Shown here in pieces: positions 8,036-15,705 of a stretch of 29,711 nucleotides of DNA; within the stretch, counting starts at the first letter, position 1; each line of letters begins with the position of its first letter. Both the position numbers and the translations under genes were made by a program. The notes beneath the pieces were generated by a model, which made no database searches, was not told where the DNA came from, and saw nothing but the letters and a program-made list of their open reading frames with translations. The stretch lies in the NCBI GenBank assembly GCA_031379035.1, contig JANNEU010000199.1, forward strand, positions 1 to 29,711, in the 5' to 3' direction. The DNA comes from JABFRJ01 sp031379035. GTDB taxonomy: Bacteria > Pseudomonadota > Alphaproteobacteria > Rhizobiales > Hyphomicrobiaceae.

Positions 8036-9736
8036 TCAAGCCCGGCGTGTCCGGACAATACGCGGGAAGTCTTCGTCTGAGCCGCCAGCTGAGACGGGCT
8101 CTGGTACAGGCTGACCACTTCCCTGCGGCCACCAGCGGGCCGGACCACGTGGCTCTTGCTCAGCCCCCTGCGGCGAAGCCACCCGGCCTTGCGGTGCCGA
8201 CATCGCGCCAGCAAACCAGTTGTCGATCAGATCCAGTTCTTCAGCGCTCAACGCCAACCCCTGTCCGCGGCAGCGCGCCACAACAAAGTTCCGGAATCGC
8301 CCGCCGAACAACACTGCCGATGCGCCCTGATCGAACCACGGATCAGCCTCGCTCACCACTTCGAGTATAAAGCGCGCATCATCACGCTTCAGCTCAAACC
8401 CGCGCGACTGCGCCCGCGCAATGACATTGCTGACCGTCTGCGTGCCCGATAAACTGTTCTCGGTGATCTCTTCAGCGAGGATTTCGAACACCGCGCGATA
8501 CTCGGCGGGCGCCAACGTTGGTGCCTGACAAGCTTCATAAATCCGCGCGATGGAATTCTGCATCTGCGACATCGCCTCAGATGCGCGAGCAGGGGCACGC
8601 GGCGCGGCAGGCGGCGCACTTGTTGGCGCAGCCGTCCGTGTCTGAGCCATCGGCTGTGTCTGCGGAACCGGCGGCACATAGGCCTCCACCGGTTGCGCGC
8701 GCAGCAACTGCGGCGGCTCTTGATACACCGGCTCGCGCACGAGCGGTGGCGCTTGCAGCATGCGCGGCTCTGGCTGAACTTGCATCTGCGGCACGGGCTG
8801 CATCACAGTCTCTGTCATCGCCACCCGCGCAGCACTCGCCGAGTGCCGCTTCGGATCGTAGGCGAAATAGGGCGGCTGTTCCGTCAACAGGATCTCGCCC
8901 GGCAGGCTCTGACGCAGCAGCTCACGGAAGCTGCCCGCGCCCGCCCAACTGGTATTCACAGTCTTCTCGTGCCCGAGCACGCGCAAAGCCCGATCAGCGA
9001 GTGCTTCAAGCGGCACTGGACCTGACGCTGCGCGCACACTCGAAATCACCTCAGTGATAATCTCATGCCGGAGGTTGGGCACCGAATGCGAGGTTTGCGA
9101 TGCGCGCGCTTGCGGCGTTTCAGCCGAAATCGTCTGCTGCGCCGCCGGTTCCTGCGCCATCAGCAGCGCAATCAGATCGGCCTCGCGAACCTCACCGTCA
9201 CAAATCGCCGTGTAGGGCTGTGCCGTATATTCATTGCAATAGATCACAGTACGGCGAGCATGCTGCCGCAGTCGCTGCAGCACCGGTGTGAAATCCGCAT
9301 CGCCCGACAGAATCACAAACTCGTCGAAGTATGTGTCGTGGGTCAGGTAGTCGCGGATATCCATCACCATCCGGATATCAGACGAGTTCTTCAGCTGAGC
9401 GGTCAGCGGCGGACAATCAACCACCTCGCTGCCGGCCCGCAGAAAATGGTGCCGGATGAACGGGAACGAGTTCATGTCGGTCGCGTTGTCGTGGCTATTT
9501 CGGCGCGGCACCGGATTGCCATAGCAACGGTTCATCACGATCCGGCGTGGCCGAGTGCCCAATACGCCGTTTGTTGCGGTGATCAACCCACCGGTCTCAA
9601 TGCCGCGCAACCAGTCCTGCGACAGCTTGGCGAAACGCTTGGCAGCGTCCTCGTTCTTGCGTTTGAGCGACATGTAAATGTTGTCATAATCGACGAAAAT
9701 GGCGCTGAGAACCGGCCCTTGCTCATCACGCTTCAT
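8036..9736 (-). CDS. NYN-domain protein with a LOTUS-like central domain
   Basis: The 566-residue protein begins with an NYN (PIN-like, LabA/DUF88-type) nuclease domain at residues 8-195. The expected acidic metal ligands are visible: FVDYDN (D16), NSSDIRMVMDI (D120, D126) and LSGDADF (D146, D148). Residues 222-295 resemble an OST-HTH/LOTUS domain, with a helical start LRHEIITEVISSVRAASG, then VPLEALADRAL and a terminal YFAYDP. A Pro/Gln/Ala-rich linker (about 300-390) leads to a third globular, mostly helical region (390-510) with no motif I recognise. NYN plus LOTUS pairings are known from RNA-binding and RNA-cleaving proteins such as eukaryotic MARF1, so an RNA target is likely but inferred. 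It is monocistronic and ends at a strong shared terminator. Confidence 0.85.
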   Translation of the reverse strand: MKRDEQGPVLSAIFVDYDNIYMSLKRKNEDAAKRFAKLSQDWLRGIETGGLITATNGVLGTRPRRIVMNRCYGNPVPRRNSHDNATDMNSFPFIRHHFLRAGSEVVDCPPLTAQLKNSSDIRMVMDIRDYLTHDTYFDEFVILSGDADFTPVLQRLRQHARRTVIYCNEYTAQPYTAICDGEVREADLIALLMAQEPAAQQTISAETPQARASQTSHSVPNLRHEIITEVISSVRAASGPVPLEALADRALRVLGHEKTVNTSWAGAGSFRELLRQSLPGEILLTEQPPYFAYDPKRHSASAARVAMTETVMQPVPQMQVQPEPRMLQAPPLVREPVYQEPPQLLRAQPVEAYVPPVPQTQPMAQTRTAAPTSAPPAAPRAPARASEAMSQMQNSIARIYEACQAPTLAPAEYRAVFEILAEEITENSLSGTQTVSNVIARAQSRGFELKRDDARFILEVVSEADPWFDQGASAVLFGGRFRNFVVARCRGQGLALSAEELDLIDNWFAGAMSAPQGRVASPQGAEQEPRGPARWWPQGSGQPVPEPVSAGGSDEDFPRIVRTRRA

Positions 9737-9913
9737 CTGGAACGCCCCGCTGTTGCTTTTCCGGCTGGTACTATGATCGGGAAGCTCTCAGTGAGTCGCG
9801 GCTTACCCGCAAGCACCCGCGGGCCGCGCTGCCCCGCAAAATGTTAATGTCCTGTAAATCAAAGGATAGGTTGCAAAAAGAACTGGGGATTTCCGGCCAC
9901 ACGCGGGCGCGCC

Positions 9914-10942
9914 TCAGAAGTGGTCCCACCCGGTACGGTCGAAGATGATCTCTTTCCCCTCGCTGTTCGAGACGATAATGCCGTGGCCGGCAACAAAGGT
10001 TCCCACGCGGCGGACGCCACCGGGCACGTGCGTCAACGCCTCAAGGAACGCCGCAGCCTGCGCTTGCGGAACCGCTGCCAAAATCTCGTAGTCGTCCCCC
10101 GCCGCGACAATTTCAGCGAAAGCGGCCGGCGCCCGCGTCAGAATCTTTGCAACCCCGGGCGAAAACGGCAATGCCGCACCATCGATCTGCGCGCCCACGC
10201 CAGACGCGCTGCACATCCGTCCCAAATCTTTGACCAGTCCATCGGAAAGGTCCATCGCTGCCGAGGCGTGCGCCAAAAGCGCCCCCGCATGCCCAATGCG
10301 TGGCTTCGGTCGTAGATAACGCTCGATCAGCACACCAACGTCGGCGTCATTGAGCCCCCACTGCTCCTGCAACGTCCGTCGACCCTCTCGTGCTTCCGCG
10401 TGCAGCCGCAGTCCAAGTCCGGAATCGCCCAGTGTGCCTGAGACGAATATCACATCGCCCGACTGCGCAGTCCCCCGCCGCACCATGCGTCCCCTCGACA
10501 CCTGTCCGATCACTGTGATCGAAACTGAGAGCGGTCCCGGCGCTCGGTCAGTGTCACCACCGATCAGCACGCAGCCGAACGCGGCCTGCGCCTGCTGCAG
10601 CCCCACCACGAAGCGCGCCATCCAATCCCGCGTCGGCGGCTCAGGAAACGACAGCGCCATCAGATACGCCACCGGCTCCGCACCCTTGGCGGCCAGATCC
10701 GACACATTCACCGCCAGCGCCTTCCAAGCAATTGCATCGGGCGGATCATCGGCGAAGAAGTGCACGCCCGCCCGCACCGGATCCGTCTTGAGGACCAGAT
10801 CGCAACCCGCCGCCGGCGTCAGCCGCGCGCAATCATCCTTGAGCCCGAACGCCCCCGGCACCCCCGCCGCCAACGGCGCGAGCATGGCAATCAGATCAGC
10901 TTCCGAAGTTAGATAACGATGGGGCATCTGTGATGACGTCAT
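9914..10942 (-). CDS. thiL: Thiamine-monophosphate kinase
   Basis: ThiL phosphorylates thiamine monophosphate with ATP to give thiamine diphosphate. Diagnostic stretches are KTDPVRAGVHFFADDPPDAIAW (in two parts, near residues 52-73), NVSDLAAKGAEP (79-90), GGDTDRAPG, DLSDGLVKDLG and AAGDDYEIL. The usual N-terminal GIGDDAA metal motif appears here as GLKDDCA. The frame opens at 10981. The ATG at 10942 (342 residues) is preferred because AGGTG precedes it, but 10981 and 10927 are also possible. It is divergent from the J-domain gene. It is not next to nusB or other thi genes, and no TPP riboswitch is visible upstream. Confidence 0.93.
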   Translation of the reverse strand: MTSSQMPHRYLTSEADLIAMLAPLAAGVPGAFGLKDDCARLTPAAGCDLVLKTDPVRAGVHFFADDPPDAIAWKALAVNVSDLAAKGAEPVAYLMALSFPEPPTRDWMARFVVGLQQAQAAFGCVLIGGDTDRAPGPLSVSITVIGQVSRGRMVRRGTAQSGDVIFVSGTLGDSGLGLRLHAEAREGRRTLQEQWGLNDADVGVLIERYLRPKPRIGHAGALLAHASAAMDLSDGLVKDLGRMCSASGVGAQIDGAALPFSPGVAKILTRAPAAFAEIVAAGDDYEILAAVPQAQAAAFLEALTHVPGGVRRVGTFVAGHGIIVSNSEGKEIIFDRTGWDHF

Positions 10943-11096
10943 GCGAATGCCGGCACCTGTCAAGAGACACACATTCTTCAATGCTTAACCGTGTTCACCG
11001 ACGCCACCCTTGCATCGGCCATACCTAACGGTGGCTTAACCCGCGCCGCCTATCGTTCGGGGAAGTTTCAATCCGCACCAAAGAGCAGGACATCCC

Positions 11097-11660
11097 ATGG
11101 CCGCAGCCGATATGGCCACCTGGCGTCGCAACAATAGTGACACCCACGCCGTTGAACTCTTGCTTGTGGACGGCACAACACTGCGCGGTTCATTGCTCGT
11201 CTCGCGCGACAAGACAATGCGTGAGTTCTTCAACCTCCAGACCGACGCCTTCATTGACTTTGATTGCAAGCGCGAAGGGGCCATCGTTCTCGCCAAGGCA
11301 TCCGTCCGCCGCATTCTGCCAGAAGGCGCGCAAAAGAAAGACGATCAAGCCAAGATCGACGCGCTCGCCGCCCGCCAAGCCGAACTTGAACGCAGCGATC
11401 CCCACAAGCTGTTGGGTGTTACAGTCGGCGTCGACACCGAAAGCTTGCGTAAAGCGTACATCACGAAGGCACGCCAATATCATCCCGACCGCTTTGCCGA
11501 AGCCGGTTTGCCCGTCGAGGTTCTGGATTATCTCAACGCTATGACTCGTCGCGTCAATGCCGCCTATGAGGACATCGGTGAAGTCATCGAAGCAGCAGCA
11601 AAACGCGCGGAAGCTGAAGCCGCCGCCGCTGCTGCGACTGTCGCCAAAAAGCGGTTCTAG
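11097..11660 (+). CDS. J-domain (DnaJ-like) protein with N-terminal beta-rich domain
   Basis: The 187-residue protein has a C-terminal J domain at about residues 102-162. HPD (129-131) lies in KARQYHPDRF, the motif that stimulates Hsp70 ATPase, and the domain starts DPHKLLGV. The N-terminal 75 residues (VELLLVDGTTLRGSLLVSRD and onward) look like a small beta-barrel domain. A charged helix (80-100) joins the two and the tail is Ala/Lys/Glu-rich. There is no G/F region, zinc domain or substrate-binding domain, so it is a J-domain co-chaperone of a specialised kind rather than DnaJ itself. An AGGA site precedes the ATG. It is divergent from thiL and followed by a long structured repeat. Confidence 0.85.
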   Translation: MAAADMATWRRNNSDTHAVELLLVDGTTLRGSLLVSRDKTMREFFNLQTDAFIDFDCKREGAIVLAKASVRRILPEGAQKKDDQAKIDALAARQAELERSDPHKLLGVTVGVDTESLRKAYITKARQYHPDRFAEAGLPVEVLDYLNAMTRRVNAAYEDIGEVIEAAAKRAEAEAAAAAATVAKKRF

Positions 11661-11664
11661 AGTG

Positions 11665-11793
11665 CTTCCGGGAAAAGCATGCCCTCGGACTTGATCCGTG
11701 GGTGTGCAGCAGTTTTCCCGGAAGGTCACGATCAAACAGCGAGCTAGGATCGTTCCTCGATTCCATCAGCAGCGGAACGACCCTAAGTCCGAG
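11665..11793. repeat. Nested palindromic intergenic element
   Basis: The left half (11665-11724) is one long hairpin. CTTCCGGGAAAA pairs perfectly with TTTTCCCGGAAG. Inside, GCATGCCC pairs with GGGTGTGC using G-U pairs, then CGGA with TCCG around CTTGA, with a 5-base bulge on the right arm. The right half (11745-11785) is a second hairpin, TAGGATCGTTCC with GGAACGACCCTA, one mismatch and a 17-base loop. AAGTCCGAG (11785-11793) is the exact complement of CTCGGACTT (11684-11692) in the first hairpin. The element fills the gap between the convergent J-domain and VOC genes. Confidence 0.7.
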
Positions 11794-11796
11794 CCG

Positions 11797-12186
11797 TCAA
11801 CCACCCATGGGGCTGCAGATCTCAACGAGCACGCCGTTGAGATCGCGCACATATGAAACGGTCTGCCCCCACGGCTTCTTCATTGGTGCCAACTGAACCG
11901 CCGCTCCCGCTGCGAGCGCTGTCTTGTATGCAGTCTCCACGTCGTTGCTGACGAGCGCCACCTCGACGCCCGCCGGCGCACCGTCTGCCCGGTTCCGCGC
12001 GAACGCCGGTAAGAACGTGCTCACGAATGTCTCGTCAACAAACGCCAGCGCCGTCGTGCCCGTTTCCATCTCGGCGTATTGCTGCGCTTCGTGCACAAAG
12101 CGGCGCGTCAGCCCGAACGCACGCTCATAGAACGCCACGGCTGCAGGGACATCCGGCACATAAATAATCACATAACCGAGTTTCAT
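11797..12186 (-). CDS. VOC-superfamily (glyoxalase/dioxygenase-fold) protein
   Basis: The 129-residue single-domain protein opens with YVIIYVPDVPAAVAFYERAFG, the first beta-alpha-beta unit of the vicinal oxygen chelate fold, and ends with VSYVRDLNGVLVEICSP, the usual last metal-ligand strand (the E of LVEIC). The first ligand position carries Y rather than H, as in many VOC proteins that are not glyoxalase I, so the reaction is unknown. The start codon overlaps the stop of the upstream membrane-protein gene by 4 bp (ATGA), indicating translational coupling. It is the last gene of a minus-strand run. Confidence 0.88.
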   Translation of the reverse strand: MKLGYVIIYVPDVPAAVAFYERAFGLTRRFVHEAQQYAEMETGTTALAFVDETFVSTFLPAFARNRADGAPAGVEVALVSNDVETAYKTALAAGAAVQLAPMKKPWGQTVSYVRDLNGVLVEICSPMGG

Positions 12187-12965
12187 GCGCGTCCCTTTTG
12201 TCCGGCCGTGGGCAGCGTCGCAATCTCTTGCTCATACAGGTCGCGCATCAAGGTATCATGCACATCGCGCGCAGGTCTCACCACAGTCTGCAATGCGATC
12301 TCACTCTCTTGCAGACTGCGCGCCCATCGCGCGGTGCCAGGCACGCGCAGACGTCGCGCACCCGCCATCAAAATCGGCTGATCCGGGGCCTCAAGATCAA
12401 GCTCATCTAGAAATCTGTCCCGCAGTGCATAGAACGACTGCAGCATGGTATCCCGCGCGAGCTTACGCTGCTCCTCCGTCGCCGGTCCCTTGCGCGGATC
12501 GAGCGTCTGCAGCACCCGTCGCATGTCATGCAGCGGCGCAAATGGGTAGAGCCCAATCTGTCCCGCTGTCTCCCCTACATTCCGATACACAATCCGCATA
12601 TTGTCGATTGTCTCGGACAATTGCGTGAAGGTCGCCACGTACTCGTCGTGTGTCGGCTGTGTCCTGTGCATGAAGCTCAGCAAAGCACTCTTGGCTGCGA
12701 TGATCTCGCGCCATTCCGCCTTCAAGTTGTCCAGAAACGCCTGCCGCTTCTGGAAGACGTTGGTAATATACGCCACGCCACCTGTCGCGATCAGCAGCGC
12801 CATGTCTTTGAAAAACTCATAAAAGTCTTTGAGCACTCGTTCGACGCCCGATCCCACCAGAATTGGAAAATGCTCTGCCAGCTTTGCAAACAGAGAAATA
12901 CTCAGCACCGCTGTTATGAACAAATAGAGCCGCCGCAGCGTGCGCCGCAAAGTCGTGCGCGTCAT
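12183..12965 (-). CDS. Unknown protein with two N-terminal membrane segments
   Basis: I do not recognise this 260-residue protein. Two hydrophobic stretches (about residues 13-30, LYLFITAVLSISLFAKL, and 53-71, DMALLIATGGVAYITNVF) should form a membrane hairpin. A helical, charged cytoplasmic domain of about 190 residues follows, beginning QKRQAFLDNLKAEWREI. No catalytic motif stands out; HDEYVATFTQLSETIDNMR and the run of long helices suggest an all-alpha fold. A GGGGAA ribosome site lies 5 bases before the ATG. It lies 38 bp after the HRPCxxC gene and overlaps the VOC gene by 4 bp, so it is part of an operon. Confidence 0.75.
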   Translation of the reverse strand: MTRTTLRRTLRRLYLFITAVLSISLFAKLAEHFPILVGSGVERVLKDFYEFFKDMALLIATGGVAYITNVFQKRQAFLDNLKAEWREIIAAKSALLSFMHRTQPTHDEYVATFTQLSETIDNMRIVYRNVGETAGQIGLYPFAPLHDMRRVLQTLDPRKGPATEEQRKLARDTMLQSFYALRDRFLDELDLEAPDQPILMAGARRLRVPGTARWARSLQESEIALQTVVRPARDVHDTLMRDLYEQEIATLPTAGQKGRA

Positions 12966-13003
12966 GAATGTTCCCCGTCAAGACTGCGAGCCGCCAGCCG
13001 CAT

Positions 13004-13633
13004 TCAACCAGCGGCGTTCAAAGTGTCATGCACTCTCGGCCGGAATCCCGCCGCCAGTATGGCAACGATACTCGGCGGGGTCAGCACATCGACCAGCTTG
13101 TCCGGCGGTGCATGAATTGGCGCGCCATACCCTTCAAACGACCAGGGCCACAGCTGCCCGCCCCACAGCAGCGCGGGCCCCTCCGTCCGCCGCACAAACG
13201 CGCCGTCCGCGAGGCTGCCAAGCGTTCCCCGTGAAACAACCTTGGCGTAGCCAGCGTCAATGCGCTCAGCCTGCAGCACGGCATCCATGTCCGGTGCCGC
13301 TGCACGCTGAGGCTTGCCGCGCACCTGGTTCCACAGCACCGCGAACCGCTCCGCATCTTCGCGCCGACACTCGAAGCATGGCCGATGCCCCGCAGCCATG
13401 GCTGTTGCCTCGTCAAGAAAGAACAATTCTGTGTAAAGTCCAGGCTGCCGAAGCGGTCGCCGTCGACCTTTGAATTGCAGCACGCAGCAAATCCACTGTT
13501 TCGAGGCAAACGGCCGCGCGCGAAGGGTCTTGTCGTCGCGGTGAAAGCAGCCGCCGCGATTGCCCAGCATGGTGCCGCGCGCCGCAACGGCAACAATTGC
13601 GCCCTCCGGCGTCACACGGTTTTGCAACGGCAT
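13004..13633 (-). CDS. Conserved unknown protein with an HRPCxxC motif
   Basis: The 209-residue product has no function that I can name. It has a compact conserved N-terminal half: ARGTMLGNRGGCFH (18-31), QWICC (46-50), QFKGRRRPL, PGLYTELFFLDEATA (64-78) and AGHRPCFECRRED (81-93). H83, C86 and C89 with C29 or C49/C50 could bind a metal. The RPC-x2-C-R spacing resembles the N-terminal zinc site of the Ada methyl-phosphotriester repair domain, but the rest does not match well enough to call it. It starts 9 bp after the M50 protease stop, so the two are probably cotranscribed. Confidence 0.75.
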   Translation of the reverse strand: MPLQNRVTPEGAIVAVAARGTMLGNRGGCFHRDDKTLRARPFASKQWICCVLQFKGRRRPLRQPGLYTELFFLDEATAMAAGHRPCFECRREDAERFAVLWNQVRGKPQRAAAPDMDAVLQAERIDAGYAKVVSRGTLGSLADGAFVRRTEGPALLWGGQLWPWSFEGYGAPIHAPPDKLVDVLTPPSIVAILAAGFRPRVHDTLNAAG

Positions 13634-13642
13634 TGGCGTAGC

Positions 13643-14329
13643 TCAGTTCCGCCGCTGCCATGGCGGATTGCTCGCACCTTGGATCGCCATATAGTTTTCA
13701 AGCGCCAGCATGAACGCCAGCACGAACATCCACATGCTGCCTTGCAAGCCAAGGTAGGCACAATAAGCCGCGAGGCAGAGCCCGAGCACACCCACCACAA
13801 TGCGCGCCATACCGAAGGTCAAAAATTTCCCGAGCAACGCTTCGAGTGCCTTGCCGCCATCCAACGGAAAAGCCGGCATCATGTTGAACACGAACATCCA
13901 CCAGTTCGCCCACGCCAAAGTACTTGTCACCTGGTAAACTGATCGCTGTGTGCGGACATCGACCATCGCAGTCAGCGCTTCGAACAGAAAATACAGCATC
14001 AAGTTCGAAAACGGACCGACCAGCGAGATTGCAATGCGTCGCCATGCTTCCGGCCGCATCGGTTGTGCCCAGTAACACAACCCGCCCAGGCCATTGAGTT
14101 CGATGTGGCTCGGTGCCACGCCCAGTTTGTAGCCGGTGATCGCGTGCGCAAGTTCATGGATCAGGATTGAAAGCGAGAGTCCGACGATGAGCAAGAAGCC
14201 AATCGACATCCGCGTCGTGTTGCCACCAACGAAATAGTTCTGCCCCCACAGCACGATCAAAATAATGAACGAGGCATCGATGAAGACCGGCAATCCGCGA
14301 ATGCGGCCGATCTCAAATTTCCCACCCAT
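13643..14329 (-). CDS. Site-2-type (M50) membrane metalloprotease
   Basis: The 228-residue membrane protein carries the HExxH zinc motif HELAH (H58, E59, H62) inside a transmembrane helix and the third ligand in NMMPAFPLDGGKALE (D157), the N-x-P-x4-DG signature of intramembrane M50 proteases. It has about six membrane segments and no PDZ or CBS domain, so it belongs with the small rhizobial-type M50 proteins rather than RseP. It may cleave a membrane-anchored regulator or a small membrane protein; the neighbouring two-segment membrane protein is a possible but untested substrate. A GGAG/AGGA site precedes the ATG. It is the second gene of the five-gene minus run. Confidence 0.9.
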   Translation of the reverse strand: MGGKFEIGRIRGLPVFIDASFIILIVLWGQNYFVGGNTTRMSIGFLLIVGLSLSILIHELAHAITGYKLGVAPSHIELNGLGGLCYWAQPMRPEAWRRIAISLVGPFSNLMLYFLFEALTAMVDVRTQRSVYQVTSTLAWANWWMFVFNMMPAFPLDGGKALEALLGKFLTFGMARIVVGVLGLCLAAYCAYLGLQGSMWMFVLAFMLALENYMAIQGASNPPWQRRN

Positions 14330-14404
14330 ATCCTGGTCTCCATGTCTTTCTGCAGATTATCGACGCCTACCACAATCTTGCGCGGCTGCCAGTGTCGCAC
14401 GGCA

Positions 14405-14947
14405 TCACACCACCTGGAGCGGCCGTCTGGTCCCATCTGGCGGCTCGATCTGAATTGTGTCCCCTGCCGCCACCTCGCCGCCGGTAACCACAATGCCCAT
14501 AACCCCCGTTTTTCGCATCACGCCGCCTGCCGCATCTCGCCCTAGCGTTGCTGCCAACAATCCGCGCTGGAATTTATCGATCTGGCTGCACGGATTGCGC
14601 AACCCTGTGATCCGCACCACCACCGCTGACCCAATTCGCAGCACGGTGTTTTCAGCCAGACCTAGGAGATCAATCCCCCGCGTCGTGATGTTCTCGCCTA
14701 GCTCCCCCGGCGCAACGGAAAATCCCTTGGCGGCGAGTTCGGCGAACAACTCAGCGTGAATAAGATGCACTTGGCGAAGATTAGGCATCGTCGGGTCTTT
14801 CGCTACGCGCGAGCGATGCTTCACGGTCGCGCCCGCGTGCGCGTCCCCAACCACTCCGATGCCCGCGAGCAACGTGATCTGCAGCAGTGCCGGCTTCGAA
14901 AAGCGATGCCGCGGATGCGCAGCGACAGCGTCAACTTTTGGCTCCAA
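14405..14947 (-). CDS. MOSC-domain protein
   Basis: The 180-residue protein is a stand-alone MOSC domain (molybdenum cofactor sulfurase C-terminal type). Visible features are the opening VDAVAAHPRHRFSKPALLQI, GIGVVGDAHAG (30-40), APGELGENITTRGIDL and GLRNPCSQIDKFQ with the conserved cysteine C120 that can accept or pass sulfur. Members such as YiiM reduce N-hydroxylated compounds using Moco. The only sensible start is a TTG at 14947: the family N-terminus begins directly after it, and an AAGGGA site lies about 7 bases upstream. It is 75 bp before the M50 gene on the same strand. Confidence 0.9.
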   Translation of the reverse strand: MEPKVDAVAAHPRHRFSKPALLQITLLAGIGVVGDAHAGATVKHRSRVAKDPTMPNLRQVHLIHAELFAELAAKGFSVAPGELGENITTRGIDLLGLAENTVLRIGSAVVVRITGLRNPCSQIDKFQRGLLAATLGRDAAGGVMRKTGVMGIVVTGGEVAAGDTIQIEPPDGTRRPLQVV

Positions 14948-15220
14948 GGCAAGTCCCTTTCAGCGAATCAGTGGTCCAGAAACGCTTCAATTTTGGCTGG
15001 TGTCAGGCAAAAAAGTCGCCAGAAATCGATGTGCGGGCGTCTTCAGTGCGAGAAAAGCAGCTAAAATCAGGCATTTTGTTCATTGAAATTAGCAACTGAT
15101 GCCAATGCGTTACAGTCAATTGCTCGCAAATCATTGTATCCGGACTTTGCCCAATTTCGGCAAAACGCCGCGCGCGCTCCCAAGCACCCCTCCCAAGCAC
15201 CCCACCAAGGAATTCCTCCC
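14948..15220. other. Divergent MOSC/HU intergenic region
   Basis: No gene is supported in these 273 bp. An in-frame ATG at 15083 would lengthen HU by 46 residues, but that extension looks like non-coding sequence. A possible HU promoter is TTACAG (15110-15115) with TTGTAT (15134-15139) at 18-bp spacing; it is only a weak match. The leader before HU contains a duplicated CCCAAGCACCCC-like stretch around 15178-15203. Confidence 0.35.
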
Positions 15221-15616
15221 ATGGCTAAAAAAGCTGCACCTGCAAAGACTACCAAAGCACCCGCCAAAGTAATGGCGAAGGTCGCCAAGACTGCGACCAA
15301 GACTGCGACCAAGTCCGCTGCCAAGGCTACGACCAAAGCGCCAACCGTCACACTCCGTCACCTCAGTGCCGACCTCGCCGAAGCTCACAGCCTCCCCAAG
15401 AAGCAAGCCAACGCTGTGCTCGTCGACCTCGTCGAGCGCATCACCAAGCATCTCAAGAAGGGCGAACGCATCCGTATGGCCGGCCTCGGCATCCTGCAGG
15501 TCCGCAAGCGCCCGGCACGCATGGGCCGCAACCCGGCCACCGGCGAAGCGATCAAGATCAAGGCGTCTAAGAAGATCGCCTTCCGCGCCGCCAAGGAACT
15601 GAAGCTGGCAGTTTGA
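15221..15616 (+). CDS. HU-family DNA-binding protein with basic N-terminal tail
   Basis: The 131-residue protein has a normal HU fold at residues 43-131. The DNA-binding beta-arm signature GLGILQVRKRPARMGRNP (88-105) and NPATGEAIKIKASKKIAF are clear. The first 41 residues are a Lys/Ala/Thr/Pro tail of the histone-H1 type, with KTAT repeated back to back by a 12-base tandem repeat at about 15288-15312. Such tails raise non-specific DNA affinity and compaction in other bacteria. The ATG at 15221 is chosen because MAKKAAPAK is the typical start; a CCTCCC upstream is not a Shine-Dalgarno and none is strong. A good terminator follows. Confidence 0.9.
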   Translation: MAKKAAPAKTTKAPAKVMAKVAKTATKTATKSAAKATTKAPTVTLRHLSADLAEAHSLPKKQANAVLVDLVERITKHLKKGERIRMAGLGILQVRKRPARMGRNPATGEAIKIKASKKIAFRAAKELKLAV

Positions 15617-15650
15617 TCCAGTCCCGCTCTATCGTCTAACGCAGTGCACA

Positions 15651-15678
15651 CGGCCGGACCTCGCAAGAGGCCCGGCCG
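15651..15678. terminator. Terminator between HU and guaB
   Basis: CGGCCGGaCCTC (15651-15662) and GAGGcCCGGCCG (15667-15678) form an 11-pair stem with one A-C mismatch and a GCAA tetraloop. A T-rich stretch (CTATTCTTTCT) follows. It serves HU on the plus strand and possibly the convergent guaB. Confidence 0.8.
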
Positions 15679-15705
15679 CTATTCTTTCTGGCCGTTTGTC
15701 GGGCG

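Noticed and set aside
9065..9847. A 260-codon plus-strand frame opposite the NYN gene
   Set aside because: It has no protein pattern, and the minus-strand NYN motifs are unambiguous.
9914..10981. TPP riboswitch control of thiL
   Set aside because: The 5' region up to the divergent gene lacks the THI-box elements.
15083..15220. A 46-residue N-terminal extension of HU from an upstream ATG
   Set aside because: The extension has no HU-like or signal character, and MAKKAAPAK at 15221 is the typical family start.
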